Shown one piece after another: positions 24,496 through 37,800 of a DNA stretch of 64,000 nt. The position numbers were made by a program, and so were the translations under genes. The stretch covers positions 3,810,941 through 3,874,940 of the forward strand of contig VZDJ01007749.1 of the NCBI GenBank assembly GCA_008694505.1, read 5' to 3'. The notes beneath the pieces are model-generated. The model made no database searches. It saw nothing but the letters and a program-made list of their open reading frames with translations, and was not told the DNA's origin. How positions within the stretch are numbered: the first letter of the stretch is position 1; each line of letters starts with the position of its first letter. The DNA is from Cyanoderma ruficeps (lineage: Eukaryota; Chordata; Aves; Passeriformes; Timaliidae).

Positions 24496-27188
24496 TGGCT
24501 TGGTATTTTTATAGATGAGACTTTCACACAACAAGGATGTATTTAAACCGATTGACTTGAACTGAATTTTGCAACTTTAAAAGAGATGACTTCTCTGTAG
24601 CTATAAAGAGCTTGTTCCCAACAGGTCTGAGACATCTTGAGCACTGCTGAACTGTGTGGTGGAAGTCATCCAGAAGTACTTGAAGTTTTTTAATTATCCT
24701 TTTTGAATTCCCAGGCTAAGCTGCATAAAAAACCTTTCTCTGAAATGATTCTACTAATAAACCTTTTTAGCAAAGCATATTCAGTTTTCCATGGCCCCTT
24801 CTTTATCTTCTCTCTTTGCCAACATTTGCAGAGGGCTTAATTACTGATTAATGATTTCAGGTGGGATGTGTAAGTCCCGCTTTGAAGAAGGAATCACTTT
24901 GTTGAAAAATTACTGAAAAAATATTATAATACTCTAATTTTGCTGATTTCCCTTTGCTCTAATTTTCAGTGGGTTTGGTGGCCCTTCTAGCCTAGGACCA
25001 ACCTGTATGAGTAATGCTCTCCAAGCTGCTGAAGGAGGCAGTGGCACAACACAGACTGTCCTCATGATAACAAAGATCGGGGTTTCATCTTTACCTTGTG
25101 ATGTAGGTGTTGCTCCAGCGTGTGACATCTCCCTGCCAAATGGGTAAATCTGTTGCTAACGTGTGGATGTCTCAATGGAAACCTGTGCAGAGGGTCTGGG
25201 TGAGGCACAGTTTGAATTATATTGCCATGGCAACCCTGGATTTCTTTCATCCATTGACATTTGCATCCTTCCTTTTTGGCATTTGCACAATATAGAGCCT
25301 TCAAAGATTTTTTTTTTTTTCAATAGCTGAGTGAAGTAGATCACTAAACTTGCTGTTAATGCCATGATAAAAAAGTATGAAAATTAAGTTCATGTGTGGG
25401 TACAGAAAGGTTATAGTTACTTTGCAGGTTTAAGTTAAATTTTTGAGCAGGAGTTATGTCTGAAGAAGCTCTATATTTTTAAAGACATCAGGACAGAGGA
25501 AGAGAATGCAGTTCAGATAAACTTTTCTATTCCCAGACAGTCCCAATATAGATTCTGGAAGACAGAAAAAAGCACTGAACAACCTGTTCTATATCTGTAA
25601 TATGCCACCCCATTGCTGTAGCAAATAAAATGGAATCCCTGTAGTTGAAGAACTCAAAAATGCTCAAGACTTTTTTTTAATAATTTATTAATAAAAAAGT
25701 ATAAAGAAAATCAAAAAGTTTCTGGTGTTATTTATGAATTATGAATAATTTCTTCAATCATTTTCTGGCACTTGAAAATGGCACACAATAAAATTAAGAA
25801 ATAATTCAAATAAAACTGTGTCTTAATTGTTTCTATAACCTACATCTCATACACTCCTTTCACACAAAAGGCAGGAGTCTGTTCTTTTTTTTGCAGTGGA
25901 GTTAATGGAGCCGTTCCTAACTTCTGTACTATTTACAGGAAGATGAGAGGAGATCACAGTCAATACTTCCAGCTTGCCCAAATCATTAAGTACTGCCAGC
26001 TTGCCCATGGAGTGCTTTTATTAGCAATTAGCAATTCTTCTCTCTCCAAGGCACCTTCAGTTCGGCTGGAAAGGACTTTTCATCCCAATGTCTGAGTTCC
26101 ACCAAGCATAAGGACACCTGGCTTCACTCCTTCACAGTGGGTTTTCAAGAACTCTGGATAGCTTTTGTATGGGATGGCCTTGGGCACTGTTCTACTGAGG
26201 AGGAAGAAAAGTCACCTAAAACAGAGGTAAAGAGACTCACTCAGAACACAGTCAGCTCCAGGTCAGCCTTTAGCAATCACTAATGGGAATATTTTTGCCA
26301 AGAGAAATTTTTCAACAAGTGCCAAGTGTGTTTTTCCACGTCAATCACAGTTTGTTAGGCTCCAATTTTAACAGTTCTGGTCCTCTGAGGCTGCTGTGCC
26401 ACGACTGCCCAGGTTCCTCCAGCTGCAAGTGTCTGCTAAATTGCTCAAGTGAACTGCTTACAAACACCCTACAGGCAGGATTTCATTCCAAACCGGTAAG
26501 TGAAAATTATGATTAATTATATATTCCCACAAGTTGCGATCAGTTTATGAATGATTCATGAAAAAAAAAAGACAACTAAATAGACTATGAATATAATTTG
26601 CAAGTAATAATTTAAGCAACTTCATCTCCAAAGGCAAGATCCTTCTCATATTTACCTAATGATAGTCTGCAGTGCAAGTGCTGGGTTCAGTGTTGTGAAT
26701 ATTCTGTTTCCACACATCAACACATCAAAATGCAGGTTTGCACTGTCCACAGCTCAAAATGCAAAAGGCAGACTTTCAAACAAACAGCTGTTTGCCAGCA
26801 GAGCTCAGGGGGGTGAGGGCATCACTGAGTGCTGAAGCCCAGCTCCTGTCACAGCTGGACATATTGGATGTAACTGAGAGCCAAAAGAGGGGAGCAGCAA
26901 GGCAGAAATGTTGTCCTGGATTCAAGGTGAAAGACATGGAGCCATCCTTGCCTTGGCTCTGAACCTACCATGCTTTCTCCCTGGGGGAGTGGAATTTAAA
27001 CCCCAGTTATACATTTTCCCCTACAACTTCACACCAAAGCTGGCTTCCAATGCAAACCACCTTCAGAAACGGGGTGTGAGACACCAGAGATGCTGTTCAT
27101 GTATTATTTACTATTGTAATTCCTGTCCATAGGAAGGCTTATTTGGATGCAGCTCACGGATTTCAAAGAATGTCATAGGTTTGGGGGG
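24496..27188. other. Intergenic downstream of the calpain gene
   Basis: It includes a strongly AT-rich section (about 25620-25830) with several plus-strand AATAAA hexamers. These would fit the 3' end of a convergent transcript but are also expected by chance in such sequence. No coding exon was recognised. Confidence 0.5.
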
Positions 27189-27194
27189 TTTATT
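27189..27194 (-). terminator. Candidate polyadenylation signal AATAAA
   Basis: A perfect AATAAA hexamer on the minus strand about 820 nt after the calpain stop codon. The downstream flank is only weakly U- or GU-rich, so use of this site is uncertain. Confidence 0.35.
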
Positions 27195-28010
27195 CCATTT
27201 TTGCACCAGGCTGATAAGGAAAGTGTCTGACTTCTCCCAAGGATGTTCCACAGATTCCTGGGGTCAACTGCCCCTCCACTGCATGTTTTCTCTGAGGTTT
27301 GGGTTTCCTCCCTGCTTTCTCCTCAGTGACAAATGTTTGGGACCAGCAACAACACTTTAACACTGCAACTGGAAGAGTGGCATCACAGAGGGTGAGCTTG
27401 GCACAATGGCCAAGATGGTTCTTGGATGTATAAACACCACAAGTTTTGCAGGGAAAGGTAGAGTATTTCACAAGAACCGACAACAAAATTGGAAAGTGCA
27501 GAGGAAAAAAGTCTCTCTCTAGGCCTGACATGAAGGGAGCAAACACCAGAAGAAGCACAAGGAAGGGGCTGTTGTTCAAATGTAATACAAATCACGTAAT
27601 TCTGTTAAAAATGTGGAATCAGAGTGACCAAGAAATCTAAGTTACTTCACATACCCACCCTCTATTTAACTATACATTTGCTGCTGTGTAAGATATGCAG
27701 AGGTAATTGCACCCCTCAGAAGATAAAAAAATAAGTATTATCTCAGGTGGAGGCAAGTTCCTAGTTGAGCCATTTGTGGCCTGCTTGACTGGTAAGGTCA
27801 TCAGCATCATTTTTTTCCCCAGAAAAAAATAGCTCAAAATCCAATTCCCTTTGCAGTCCCTCTCATGCTGCAGGTCTCACCTCTTTCCCTCTTCCTCTCA
27901 CAGCTTCTTCTCTCAAAACCCCCCATAACCCCAGATTGAGCTTCCTGCAAGGGGCCCACCCTCTCTTGTCAGTGCTGAGGAGATTTCTTACCGTGACCTC
28001 TGGCTTCTCT
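27189..28010 (-). other. CAPN13: Putative 3' untranslated region of the calpain gene
   Basis: The sequence between the stop and the first AATAAA seen on the minus strand (positions 27189-27194). No coding features are visible. The true 3' end cannot be set from sequence alone. Confidence 0.4.
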
Positions 28011-28037
28011 CTAGGTGTACATGACAAGAGTCAGCCA
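28011..28037 (-). CDS. CAPN13: Calpain last coding exon with stop
   Basis: Encodes residues 600-607, WLTLVMYT, then TAG. It aligns with the C-terminal WMSLVMYN of human CAPN13. The acceptor is excellent: a pyrimidine tract of about 20 nt ending in CCAG directly before TGG. The coding part is only 27 nt, too short for ordinary ORF finding. Confidence 0.9.
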   Translation of the reverse strand, partial: WLTLVMYT

Positions 28038-28758
28038 CTGGAAAAAAGGAGAAGAAAAGGTGCTTTTAGGCACTGATGGTACACAGAGTCTTCAGACTTG
28101 TGTCAGGACCTTCAGGGCTGACCCAGTGACTGTAGTCCTTTTGTACTGCACGGGGTAGTTAAGGGATTTTGGAGCTGCCTCTTTCCCTTATTACAATTCA
28201 GACCCAGAAACTCTTTCCATATGTTGTTTTCCATTATAAATTATTGCAGCAGCTGCAGCAGGAACAATTGGTGGGAAAGGGTGGCATCTGCCTGATTGCA
28301 AGTGGGAGAGATAGCAACTTCTGGGAACCTGGCTGTCCTACAGACTACCCTATAAAATAGGTTCAGGTCATCTGCTTGCAAACTGTGCTCTGCCCTTGGT
28401 GCAAAACAGATTTAATGAACAATGAGGCTCTGCACTAACCACAGAGTGTAAACGGGAGCTGGTGAGATTGTAAAGGCTTTTAAAAAAATCTTTTTAAACA
28501 CTGGGTTGTCAAATAACAGTCCCCAGACTGATAAAATGCAGTACTCGGGCATATCACTATGGAGCACAGCAGGATTTTTGCTTCAGACTAGCTGATAAAA
28601 AGCCTGATGTATCCCCATTCAGCTGGCTATCCTTCAGGCTGTGCTTTTAAGACAAACAGCAGCAGCAAGCATTTGTCTGCTGTTTCTTTCTTAAAACCAA
28701 GATGTTTTGCAATTCAGGATTAACAGATGGGGCAGTAAGAAATGAGGGCATGGAGATA

Positions 28759-28807
<49 letters not shown>

Positions 28808-31800
28808 GTCACTTCCTCAAAGTCACTTTGAGCAATGTTTCCAGCAATGACAGGCTGGTGTCAGTAAGGGAAGACTCCATGCCTTGGCCAGGGATGGCCA
28901 CCTCTGAGCTGTGCACCAGTGGGGCCAGGGAACCCCAGGGAATCACCTCCCACATGGGATGTACTTCCAGCCAGTCAAAACCTCCACCGCTCTTTGCTAG
29001 GACAAAAGCCTAGCAACATACATCAAATATCATCTTTAACTTCACCCTTCTGCTAACGTGGTCCCACTCTGGAGCTGGAGAGAAGAGAGGGAAGGAGCAT
29101 TCTTACCTCCATTGCCGTCATCAAAATTTGTGATCCGCCTTCTGCTAAGTTTTGGAATGCATCTAAGGGCAGAACAAAAAAACCTCATTTCACAAGGAAG
29201 AGGAAAGAACACAATACAGACATAAGGTTGTGGCAGCTGAGGAGCAGAGCTGCAATCCCTGTGCTGGGATGCTCTTCCTGGCTCAGGTGTCCTGCCTGGC
29301 CGCATCTCATCTCTGTGCTGGGTACCCCTTCTGCCTTGGCCCTCAGATCACAGCCTGGGAAGGCATCCCAATTTTGGGGCCAGAATTTGGCAGAAGTGTA
29401 GGGACAGGCAGTGCTCAATGTGGCTGCTTTCATCTCCTCTCACAATTTGTTTCAATTGTTTTCCTGCCTGAAGACTGACAGGAGGGATGGTGAACTAATG
29501 AAACACATCTTCCCACAGGGAAACTTTCTGTTGGTCCTTTTCCATCCTCCCTGGCAGTGAGTGATCACTATGTGCCCTAAGAAAGTGATTCTCTTGAAGT
29601 CATTAGTATGCCTTGCAAGCTTTTTGCAGGGAATATAAATGCAGATGCTGCTGTTATTCAGCTAGAGTTTGAAATTAACATTGCTGAAAGTTTTTTTGAC
29701 AGAACGCTTTGGCATCAGAAAATTTAAATCCATTCAAATATTGTTATTCTATGTGCGTATTTATACTGCAATATGTCTAGGAGAAGTCTTCAAACCCAAG
29801 TGTTTGGATAAACTAAAAGCACAGTATTTTGAGGGGTTTTATTTATTTCAAAAATTGCTTTTCTTTTAGAAATGTGCTGTTATAAACAGTAATAAAAAGT
29901 TGAAACAAATTTAAGTCTGTCTATCCTTGAATGACACATTTCTCAGGGAGCCTGGATTTTCCCACCCTGAATGAAAAAGACTTGTAAGATTACAGAGGTT
30001 TTGAAACCTGCCCAGCCTTAGCAAAAAGGCTGCTGGGAGAGGATGGGAACAGAGCACAAGGGCTCACTGCTCATCTGCCCCTTAGGAGGCCACCAGAGAT
30101 GCCTCTATGGCCCTGACAAAGGGAGGAAAGGTGGCACATCCAGCCTACAGAAAGGCACAGAACAAGGAAATCCTCGTGTTGTGTCCAGTCCCTTGACAAG
30201 GCTGTATTTGCAGGGCTGGGCTTGCACCCAGCAGTCTTTTCAGGAAAAAGTGGCAGCGCTGAAATTACCTCCTCTGGGCAGAGGTAAGTGCCTCTTTACT
30301 GCTTCATTAACTCCAGTTAAATAGAATTTGCAAAGAAGCTCCTACTTTTGGTTTGGGTCTCATCTCTGGCTATCTTGAAAGGATGAGTAATGATTTAATG
30401 GGACAGATTTTATCTTCCCTGCTGCATTCACATCATCATAAAGGTTGACTGCCTTTTATTCCCACTTGGCACCCTCATCCTCTCCTGTAACAAACTTATT
30501 CACAATGATCTAAAAAGTTTGAGAAATGTATTCCACATTAAACGCTCTGTAAAGTGATAACCGAAAGAGTGGAGAGCATTTTAAGATTCTCATTACAGAC
30601 AGCAATGAAACTTTTAGAGACTCCTTTCCACATGGATGCAAAGGATTTGTCTTTACATTGGCACTAAAAATGTAAAAGGATATTTTTTTAAATAAAAAAA
30701 AATATTGTGGCACTAATTTAGGCATAAAAGCTTTCATCTACAACAAGTGACATGTATAATCACAAAAAATGGGTGTTTACAAGCTTTTTTTTAATGAAAG
30801 TATTAAAATCAGGACATGCTCTGATTTTACAATGCTTTCAGAGCTGCTTCTGCTGTACTCCCTTGAAATGGGATTTTAGGCAGTGTCATCCAAGCAGATC
30901 TGCTGACCACTGTTGGCCCATTAAACATCAGTGCTAAAAACACATGGGAGAAAATGAGCGCTCGTTTCCATGCACTGTTGAAACCCAGCTCATTCCAAAG
31001 ATGAAATAAATTGCTGTAGTGATGTTCTAGCACAGGGGTCACAGTTGCTGACTTTGTTTAACTGCCAATATCTTCAGTCAAAATGCTTATTATTAGAGTA
31101 GCAAAAATTGCAATTTTGTAAAACAGAGTTTCATTTCCGTTCAGGCAAAAGCTCTTTTACAACACTCCCTCCTCGCAAGTGTCAGACAATAGCTGGATGC
31201 AACATAGGGAATGGGTCTGTTTATCTACAGAGGATACTGGATGTTCTCCTTAGCAAAAACTGAGAGAACTTTACTGCACACCAAACTGCTCTCTAGCAGC
31301 CAGTTGCTCCAGTGGACAGGAGGTAAATCCAAACAGGCTGCCCAAAGAGCTGCCTGGACTTGGGGCAGGTGTGTCACTTCCAAGCTACGCGGTTAGACAC
31401 GTATTATTACACCTTGCATCACATCCCTTGTCCCTGCCCTCAGCCTGGCTGTGCAGCTGCCCTGCTGCCAGGTGTCCCGGGGGTCTGGCACTCACGGCTC
31501 ATGGTGTCGAGGCGCAGCATGCAGCACACGAAGTCGGAGCAGCCCACCCTGCCCGCGCCATCGCCATAGCGCAGCGTCATCAGCCGCAGCAGCTGCGCGT
31601 CCGTGGACAGACCTGCCGAGGGAAGACACGCTGGGAGGGCACAGACCAGCTCTGAGGGCCTCCTGCCCTCCTGAGGAGACACCCTCAGCCCCTCGCCCTC
31701 TCATGCATCCCTGGACAGTCTTTCCTCCACTTTGTGCCTAAGAGTCGGGGTAGGGTAATGGAAAACCGGTCGCCTTAACCACTGACTCCCATTGTGTCTT

Positions 31801-34800
31801 AAGTCAGCAAGCTGCAAACACTGAGCTAACTAATCTAGTGTTATCTTGATTTGCCTTTTTAGCTTTTATTTTCTGTAAGAAAGGGTGATTTTCTTTGGCT
31901 CATAACTGTAAAAGTCTGAGCGTAGCAGTTACAATACCACCGTCTCTTTCTGCTAAAGAGGCAGATGCTGCATGCTCAGGCTATTATGCTGCATAGCATG
32001 CCTGGGATTCTTAATTTTTACATTTTCTCTTCTATTAGAAAATGGTGAAGGGTGCATTTCTTTTTTATTAGCTGATTATTCAGTATTTGTGTCGCAGTCT
32101 GTTTGGATGGAAATTGGTATTCAATTGAATGAACAAAAATTGCTTTTTAGAATGATTCTTTTATTAGTTAAATAAAACTACTCTAAATGTGCTGGGTATA
32201 TAAGAGGAATGATTTAAATATATTTTGCACTAAAAGCTTATTTGCAAAACAAAAGGGAATTTTTCTGCAGAGAGCTGGACTGATAGCTTTGGTTTAATGC
32301 CTTCTCTGAGACTTCAGAAAAGTCTCATTTGCTCACTCCAGGTTTTAGTAGCTCAGCTGGATGTGAAGTAACTTTCCTGCTTTTTCAACCAGCTCTAAAC
32401 TTTTCAGTTTTAAATGAACTCATCATGGAGCTAAATTAGTTGAAAAAGCAGAAATAAAAGAAATGGCTTCTCTACACCTGTGTAGGGAGAGAGAGACCCG
32501 ATGGAAGCGGTTTAGTGCCACCATTGACAAACTCTGGTTGCATGAGCCTAGCTGGAGGTCTCCAGCAGGAAGCAGGTACACAATGCTGAATAATTAAAGA
32601 ATGGAAATACATTTGGGCTTAAGATACATTTCAAATTAAGGTAAACCTGATTTTATATTCTTTTCAAAGGAGGTAAAGACAGTAACTAAAAATAAATCTA
32701 ATTAATGTCTTCTTTGAGTCTGGTTTTAAACCCCTGTGGCAGTGAGGCAATGAATTCTATTTTTAACCTTTTGAAGACAGTGGGAATTCAATCAAGATCT
32801 CTCCAGAGAGCAGATTCCAGCAAATATTGCTTATGGGATGCTACAATCAAGTCTTACACTAGTAAAACACCAACAATTTTGCCTGGTCAGTCTGGGATAT
32901 ACTTGCTCTGAAATCTGCTCTGTTGGCAATGTCTCTCAGCTAATCTCATCAATGAGACTGAAGGGTCAGTCCTCTCTGTTCCCAAGACTTTACAGCTGAT
33001 TTCTAAGACTGCTCCACAAACCATTTGTCTGCTGGATTCCTCCCTCTGATTTTAGCCAAGCTTTTAATTACTGACTTGATGTTTCCGTATTTATGAAAAT
33101 TATTTTGAATCATTTACTGTTGCCAAAGAGGAGTTTGTAAACACATGAGGTCAATGCTGCTGCATTTCAGGGCAGCACTGCTGTTAATGCAGCTGGCCCA
33201 CTTCACTCTGATCCATTATTATTATTGGAAGCATTAGGAAAACAGTGAAAATTAAGCACACACTGCAGTGTTTTGTTGGGGAAAGCACTGAACATTTCAA
33301 GGACCAGCTGGCTAGGAGCTGGATTTAGATACATTAATACCATTCCCAGAGGTAGCACCAAGCTCCCAAACACCTTCTAGGGTTACTGCTCAAAAGGACA
33401 GGGATCATCCCATTGCCAAGCCAGATTCAAATGCAGATGTCTGGCTCAGAGGGCAGCAAGGATGAGCTTGTAGTTTTCTTCCCCACTCAGAACTACTTGT
33501 AGCCTAACATGTACTGGATTTGCTATTTAACAGTGTCTTTTTATCCCTTCAAACAGCTTCATTTTATTGGCTGACAGGACTTTTCCATGTACAATTTTCC
33601 TCCTAGTTTTACACATTAGCATCTTTCTCGCAGAATGGCCCTGGCAATTTCTCCTTTGACATTTGGCACATCAGTGCTGCACTTCTCAGACAGATGCTGA
33701 TGCTTTGCCCAGCTCTCAGCAGCAAAAGAATTATACATGCATCCCCCCCATCTGATGGCTTCCAGGGATAGCAATCCTGCACCAGTTTCTCCTGGGACAA
33801 CACCCCTCTGAGCTCCAGGCAGACAAATGGGAGCTTCTCTCCTGTACAGTTAAACGGGGATCGCGGGTCAGAGATGTGCTCCACGGACAAAGTCTCCGTT
33901 GAGACGACTCAGCTGAAATGCTTCACTCGTGCACTCACTGAGAGTTTCAGCACTCGGTAGCCAACAGAGGTCAGTGCAAACTAAATAAATGGCTGTCAGT
34001 GTGGCTTTCCCTTCTAGACTTGCTCACTGTCCTGGAGAGAAACTGCAGGAACTGAGGTAAGTGCAGGAATTCACTTTTCCTTTCTTTCCTCTACTGGATG
34101 TTCCATCCACGACCTAGAATCGAGTCTGGCCAGTGCTGCACTTGTCTGCATCTCTCTGCTGGCTCCCCAGCACAGACCTCTCAGCAGAGCTGTGATCTAC
34201 CTGGCATCTCTGTGAAATCCAAGCCACTTTCTCCCTAAAGGCCTTTTTTCTTTCCTCTTTCTTTTTCATCCTTTCCTTCACTGCCGCAGGGAAAAGAAAG
34301 GGAGCTGCTCGGCACCTCTGGGCATACCTGCTGCCTGTATCGCATTCTTCAGCTCAGCAACATCAAGAAATCCAGAACGGTTTCTGTCTTCCTTGATGAA
34401 GATATCCTAAAATACAGTGCAAAGGCAGATTTCAAGCCCTGACCAGCATTCCCCACATTTACTACTACAACCAGTTATGCATGCTCTGCTCCCTTAATGA
34501 ATAGGCTGCAAGGAAGTTCAGCAGGTGAGATGGGGTGGCTGTGACAAGAGAGACCCATTTTCAGAAGGCTCTGACAGAATGTAGCTGTGTAAGAAATCCT
34601 GCAGTTTGGGGAGGGCAGAAGCTGCTTTGCTTTCCTAACACACCACAAGCCACATTTGGGGTGCTGTCAGTGGGAAGAGCACTCCTATCTAGATGGGGAG
34701 CTAGGTGGTCTCAGACCATCTCAAGAGGGCTGCAACAAATCAGAGCCCGCCCAAATCTGGGCCTGGAAGAAACCCTCCTGTCCTGCACCAAGATTGAGGG

Positions 34801-37800
34801 AGAAGGACCTGACACAGAGAAGCTGCCATGCGTGCCCTGAAGAATTTAGGCGGGACCCTAAATACCATGTCACTGCTTCCAGTGCTTATCCTGGAGCAGA
34901 AACATTTCTCTCAGACAAGCTTTCATCAGATCCTATACATTTCCACTAGAAACTGCAGAAATGAGAAATTTTTCAGATGACTCTGTTCAAGAAGTCATTA
35001 CAGCTTAGAAAGCTTTTCTTAAAAAGCAAAAAAATATTGCTAGTGGTGGCACAGACATGGAGATTTCCATCAGATTCTGAGCCTAACTGGCCTTCCTACC
35101 TTTTCCCTCAATGTTCTCTGTGCTGGAAAAGCCTGGGCTGCTCATTTGGAGCACTTTACACACACCACTGCCTCCCTTGCGTGAGAGGAGGGAACTCTGA
35201 CCCGCTAAGCAAGCAACCTTTGCACGGCTTCCCCCCGCAGCGCTTTGAGAGCGCGGAGCATCTGCTCCCCGCTGCTGGAAAGCCCCGGGGCACGGAATCC
35301 ACGGAATCCACACAATCCACAGTATCCACAGCCAAGAGGGAGCCACTCCCCACCTCGTACCAGGTACTTAGTGAGACTTCGCCAGAGGCTCCCGAACTCC
35401 TGCAGGGTGAGTCTTCCATTCGAGTTGAGCTGTGCACTTAGTTAAGAATCGAGCACTTAATGAGAGCTAAACCTGGCTGTCTTGGTTGCCAAGGATGCTG
35501 CCTCCACAGAACTTAAACACGTAAGATGCAGTTAGATCCTGTCGCTTACTTCGTGCTGAGAAAGCCGAGAGCTTTTCTGCTCTTAGTTGTGTTTCAATCC
35601 ACCTTCTTTGTCACATTGTACAGCTACTCATGCCTGTGCTCACAAACCACAAAAGGTTTCTATTTATAAGGTGCCTTTAGCCGCAGGGGAAGCTGCTGTG
35701 ACATTTAGCCCCGGAGCACGGACGCCCCTGTGAACGAACGTGCATGAGGCACACAGGATCTGCTCCTCCTGGATCCTCCAGACAACAGGCACTGAGGAGA
35801 TAAGAGCACAAGGAGATGATCCCGATGCCCTCTGTCAGACAGCAGCAGCAACTTTGAAGCAGACATCCCCCAGGAATGCATGAAGGGCTGTGTCTGTGGG
35901 CTTGCTCCCTTCCACACTGCACCCAGGAGTCCCCACAGTGCCCACTGTGCAGGATGGTGAAACCTCCCCGAAAGCAAAACTCATCACCAGTGAAATACAA
36001 GCAGACAAGTGCCACTGTCGTAGAAGCTGAGTGAAAAAAGCTGATCCTGGCTTTGCAGGCCAGCTTAGGTCACACTGTACATGGGTTGTCTGCAGGCCAG
36101 AGAATTAAAAATCCAAACTGAATTATAGCAGAGCAGAGGCTTTGTCAGCTCTTTGCACGTGCCATGCATTCACAGTGCCCACTTATCCCAGGACAGGCTT
36201 TGCAAAGGGGGAAAAGTCTCTTTCACTGGATGGATGCTGAAAGCTGGAAAGAGAGAGGGACTTCTGATCATTTTTATTAATTCTCTGGCAGTTTTTAAAG
36301 GTCTGAAAACGTCTCAAAGTTTTTTCAAGGCATAGAGGAAAAGAGACAGTGAGCAAGCAAGGGGGAAAACACACACAAGAGAGAATGTGTGTTTTCATCA
36401 AGGAGTCCACTTGTTCTACAACGGCCAGAAATGTATTTCTTGTGTTGTCGTTGTTAACAGTAAAAAGACTGAGTGATTCAGTTAAATAGGAAAGATACAC
36501 TGGAAATATACACTGGAATGGCCTTCCAGGCAAGTGTCTGGAATTCAGCAGTGACAGAGTTTTCTTCCCTGGACACCAGCATTTCTGGCAGCCTAGTAAA
36601 GTGCCACGCCAGGCTGGCGTGGTGCAACCACCACAGAACAGCTGAGCTATGCCTAAACTCTATCCTGCCTCCTTGTCTCAGCTCTGCCTGAGACCCCCAC
36701 CCAAGGGAAGCTTAGCCAAAGCCCCAGAGAGGGCAAAGCGAGAGCAAAGAGTCAGCTGGTAGCAGAAGGTTGATCCTCTCCTTTCAGCAGACACACCAGA
36801 GCCAGGGCATGCACAGCAAAGTCCTGCATGGAGTCTGGGACAGTTATTTATTGGAGATTGGGGCTAATATTTACTTGCAGGTTCTCACACTGGGATGCTC
36901 AGCTCAGCCATAACTCAAGGCAAGGATGGGCAGCACCAGGGAAGTTTATTGCTTCTGCTGAAAGGATACATCCATCAGAGCTAAAATGCCTCTGCATGAA
37001 TCAAAGCTGAATCTCCCTCCCAGGCTGGTCATTTCATCTGCAAGGATTGACAAAACAGAAGGAATTAGCAAGGGCTATGACAAGCATCAGGATGCCATTC
37101 TGAGGGAAGGAGGACACCAGGCTGAAGGCTCACACAGCTAAAAAGCCCCTGCTCTGGTTCAAGTTCTCAAACAGCAGCAAGGGCTCTGTGCCAAGCTAAG
37201 GGAATCTGCACATCTCAGACATCTCTACCTTCCTCAAGGACAGGTGCCCTGTCTGGGCTCACTCTGCACAGTCCCTGGCCAGGGATGGAAACTCTTCCCT
37301 CTTGAAATAAGGATAAGGGAAATGACAGTGACAAGAAAGGCCACTAATGCTGATTTAGCAAGTCCTAAGAGGTCTTTGAGCCTTCTGCATGGCTGTGTTG
37401 GCTCCTGCCCTCCAGCTGTGCCCCTCTCAGGCTCTGATCCCACAGTGCAGTGAGCCACAATGAGGATTTTTTAAGGACCATCAGGACACCATTAAATCCT
37501 CTGTCCCATTTACACTAGTCTAAGGATAGGGAAGCACCAAAAACATTAGTTGGGCTGTAAAAGCTTTACCTTGCAAGATCACTTCATTAAGGAGTTGTTG
37601 CAGCTGCAAGGCATCAATACTTGAGCCCTAATGCAAAATAAAACACAAAGAGAGGTCTGTAAGCATAATGTTTTATCCTGTGTCACTTTTGCCCAAAACT
37701 TTTTTCTCAGGCACTGTGGCAACCAGGAACTTCTGTTTAGACATCAAAGGAGCAGCAGCTCTCCCTCTGGACCATAACAAGGCCCTCCAGGCTGCCGGGC

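Noticed and set aside
29042..29305. Alternative frame across the EF-hand 5 exon ([19 protein letters not shown])
   Set aside because: It looked EF-hand-like because of DDGNGG. The splice phase from the previous exon dictates the other frame, which matches the calpain C-terminus.
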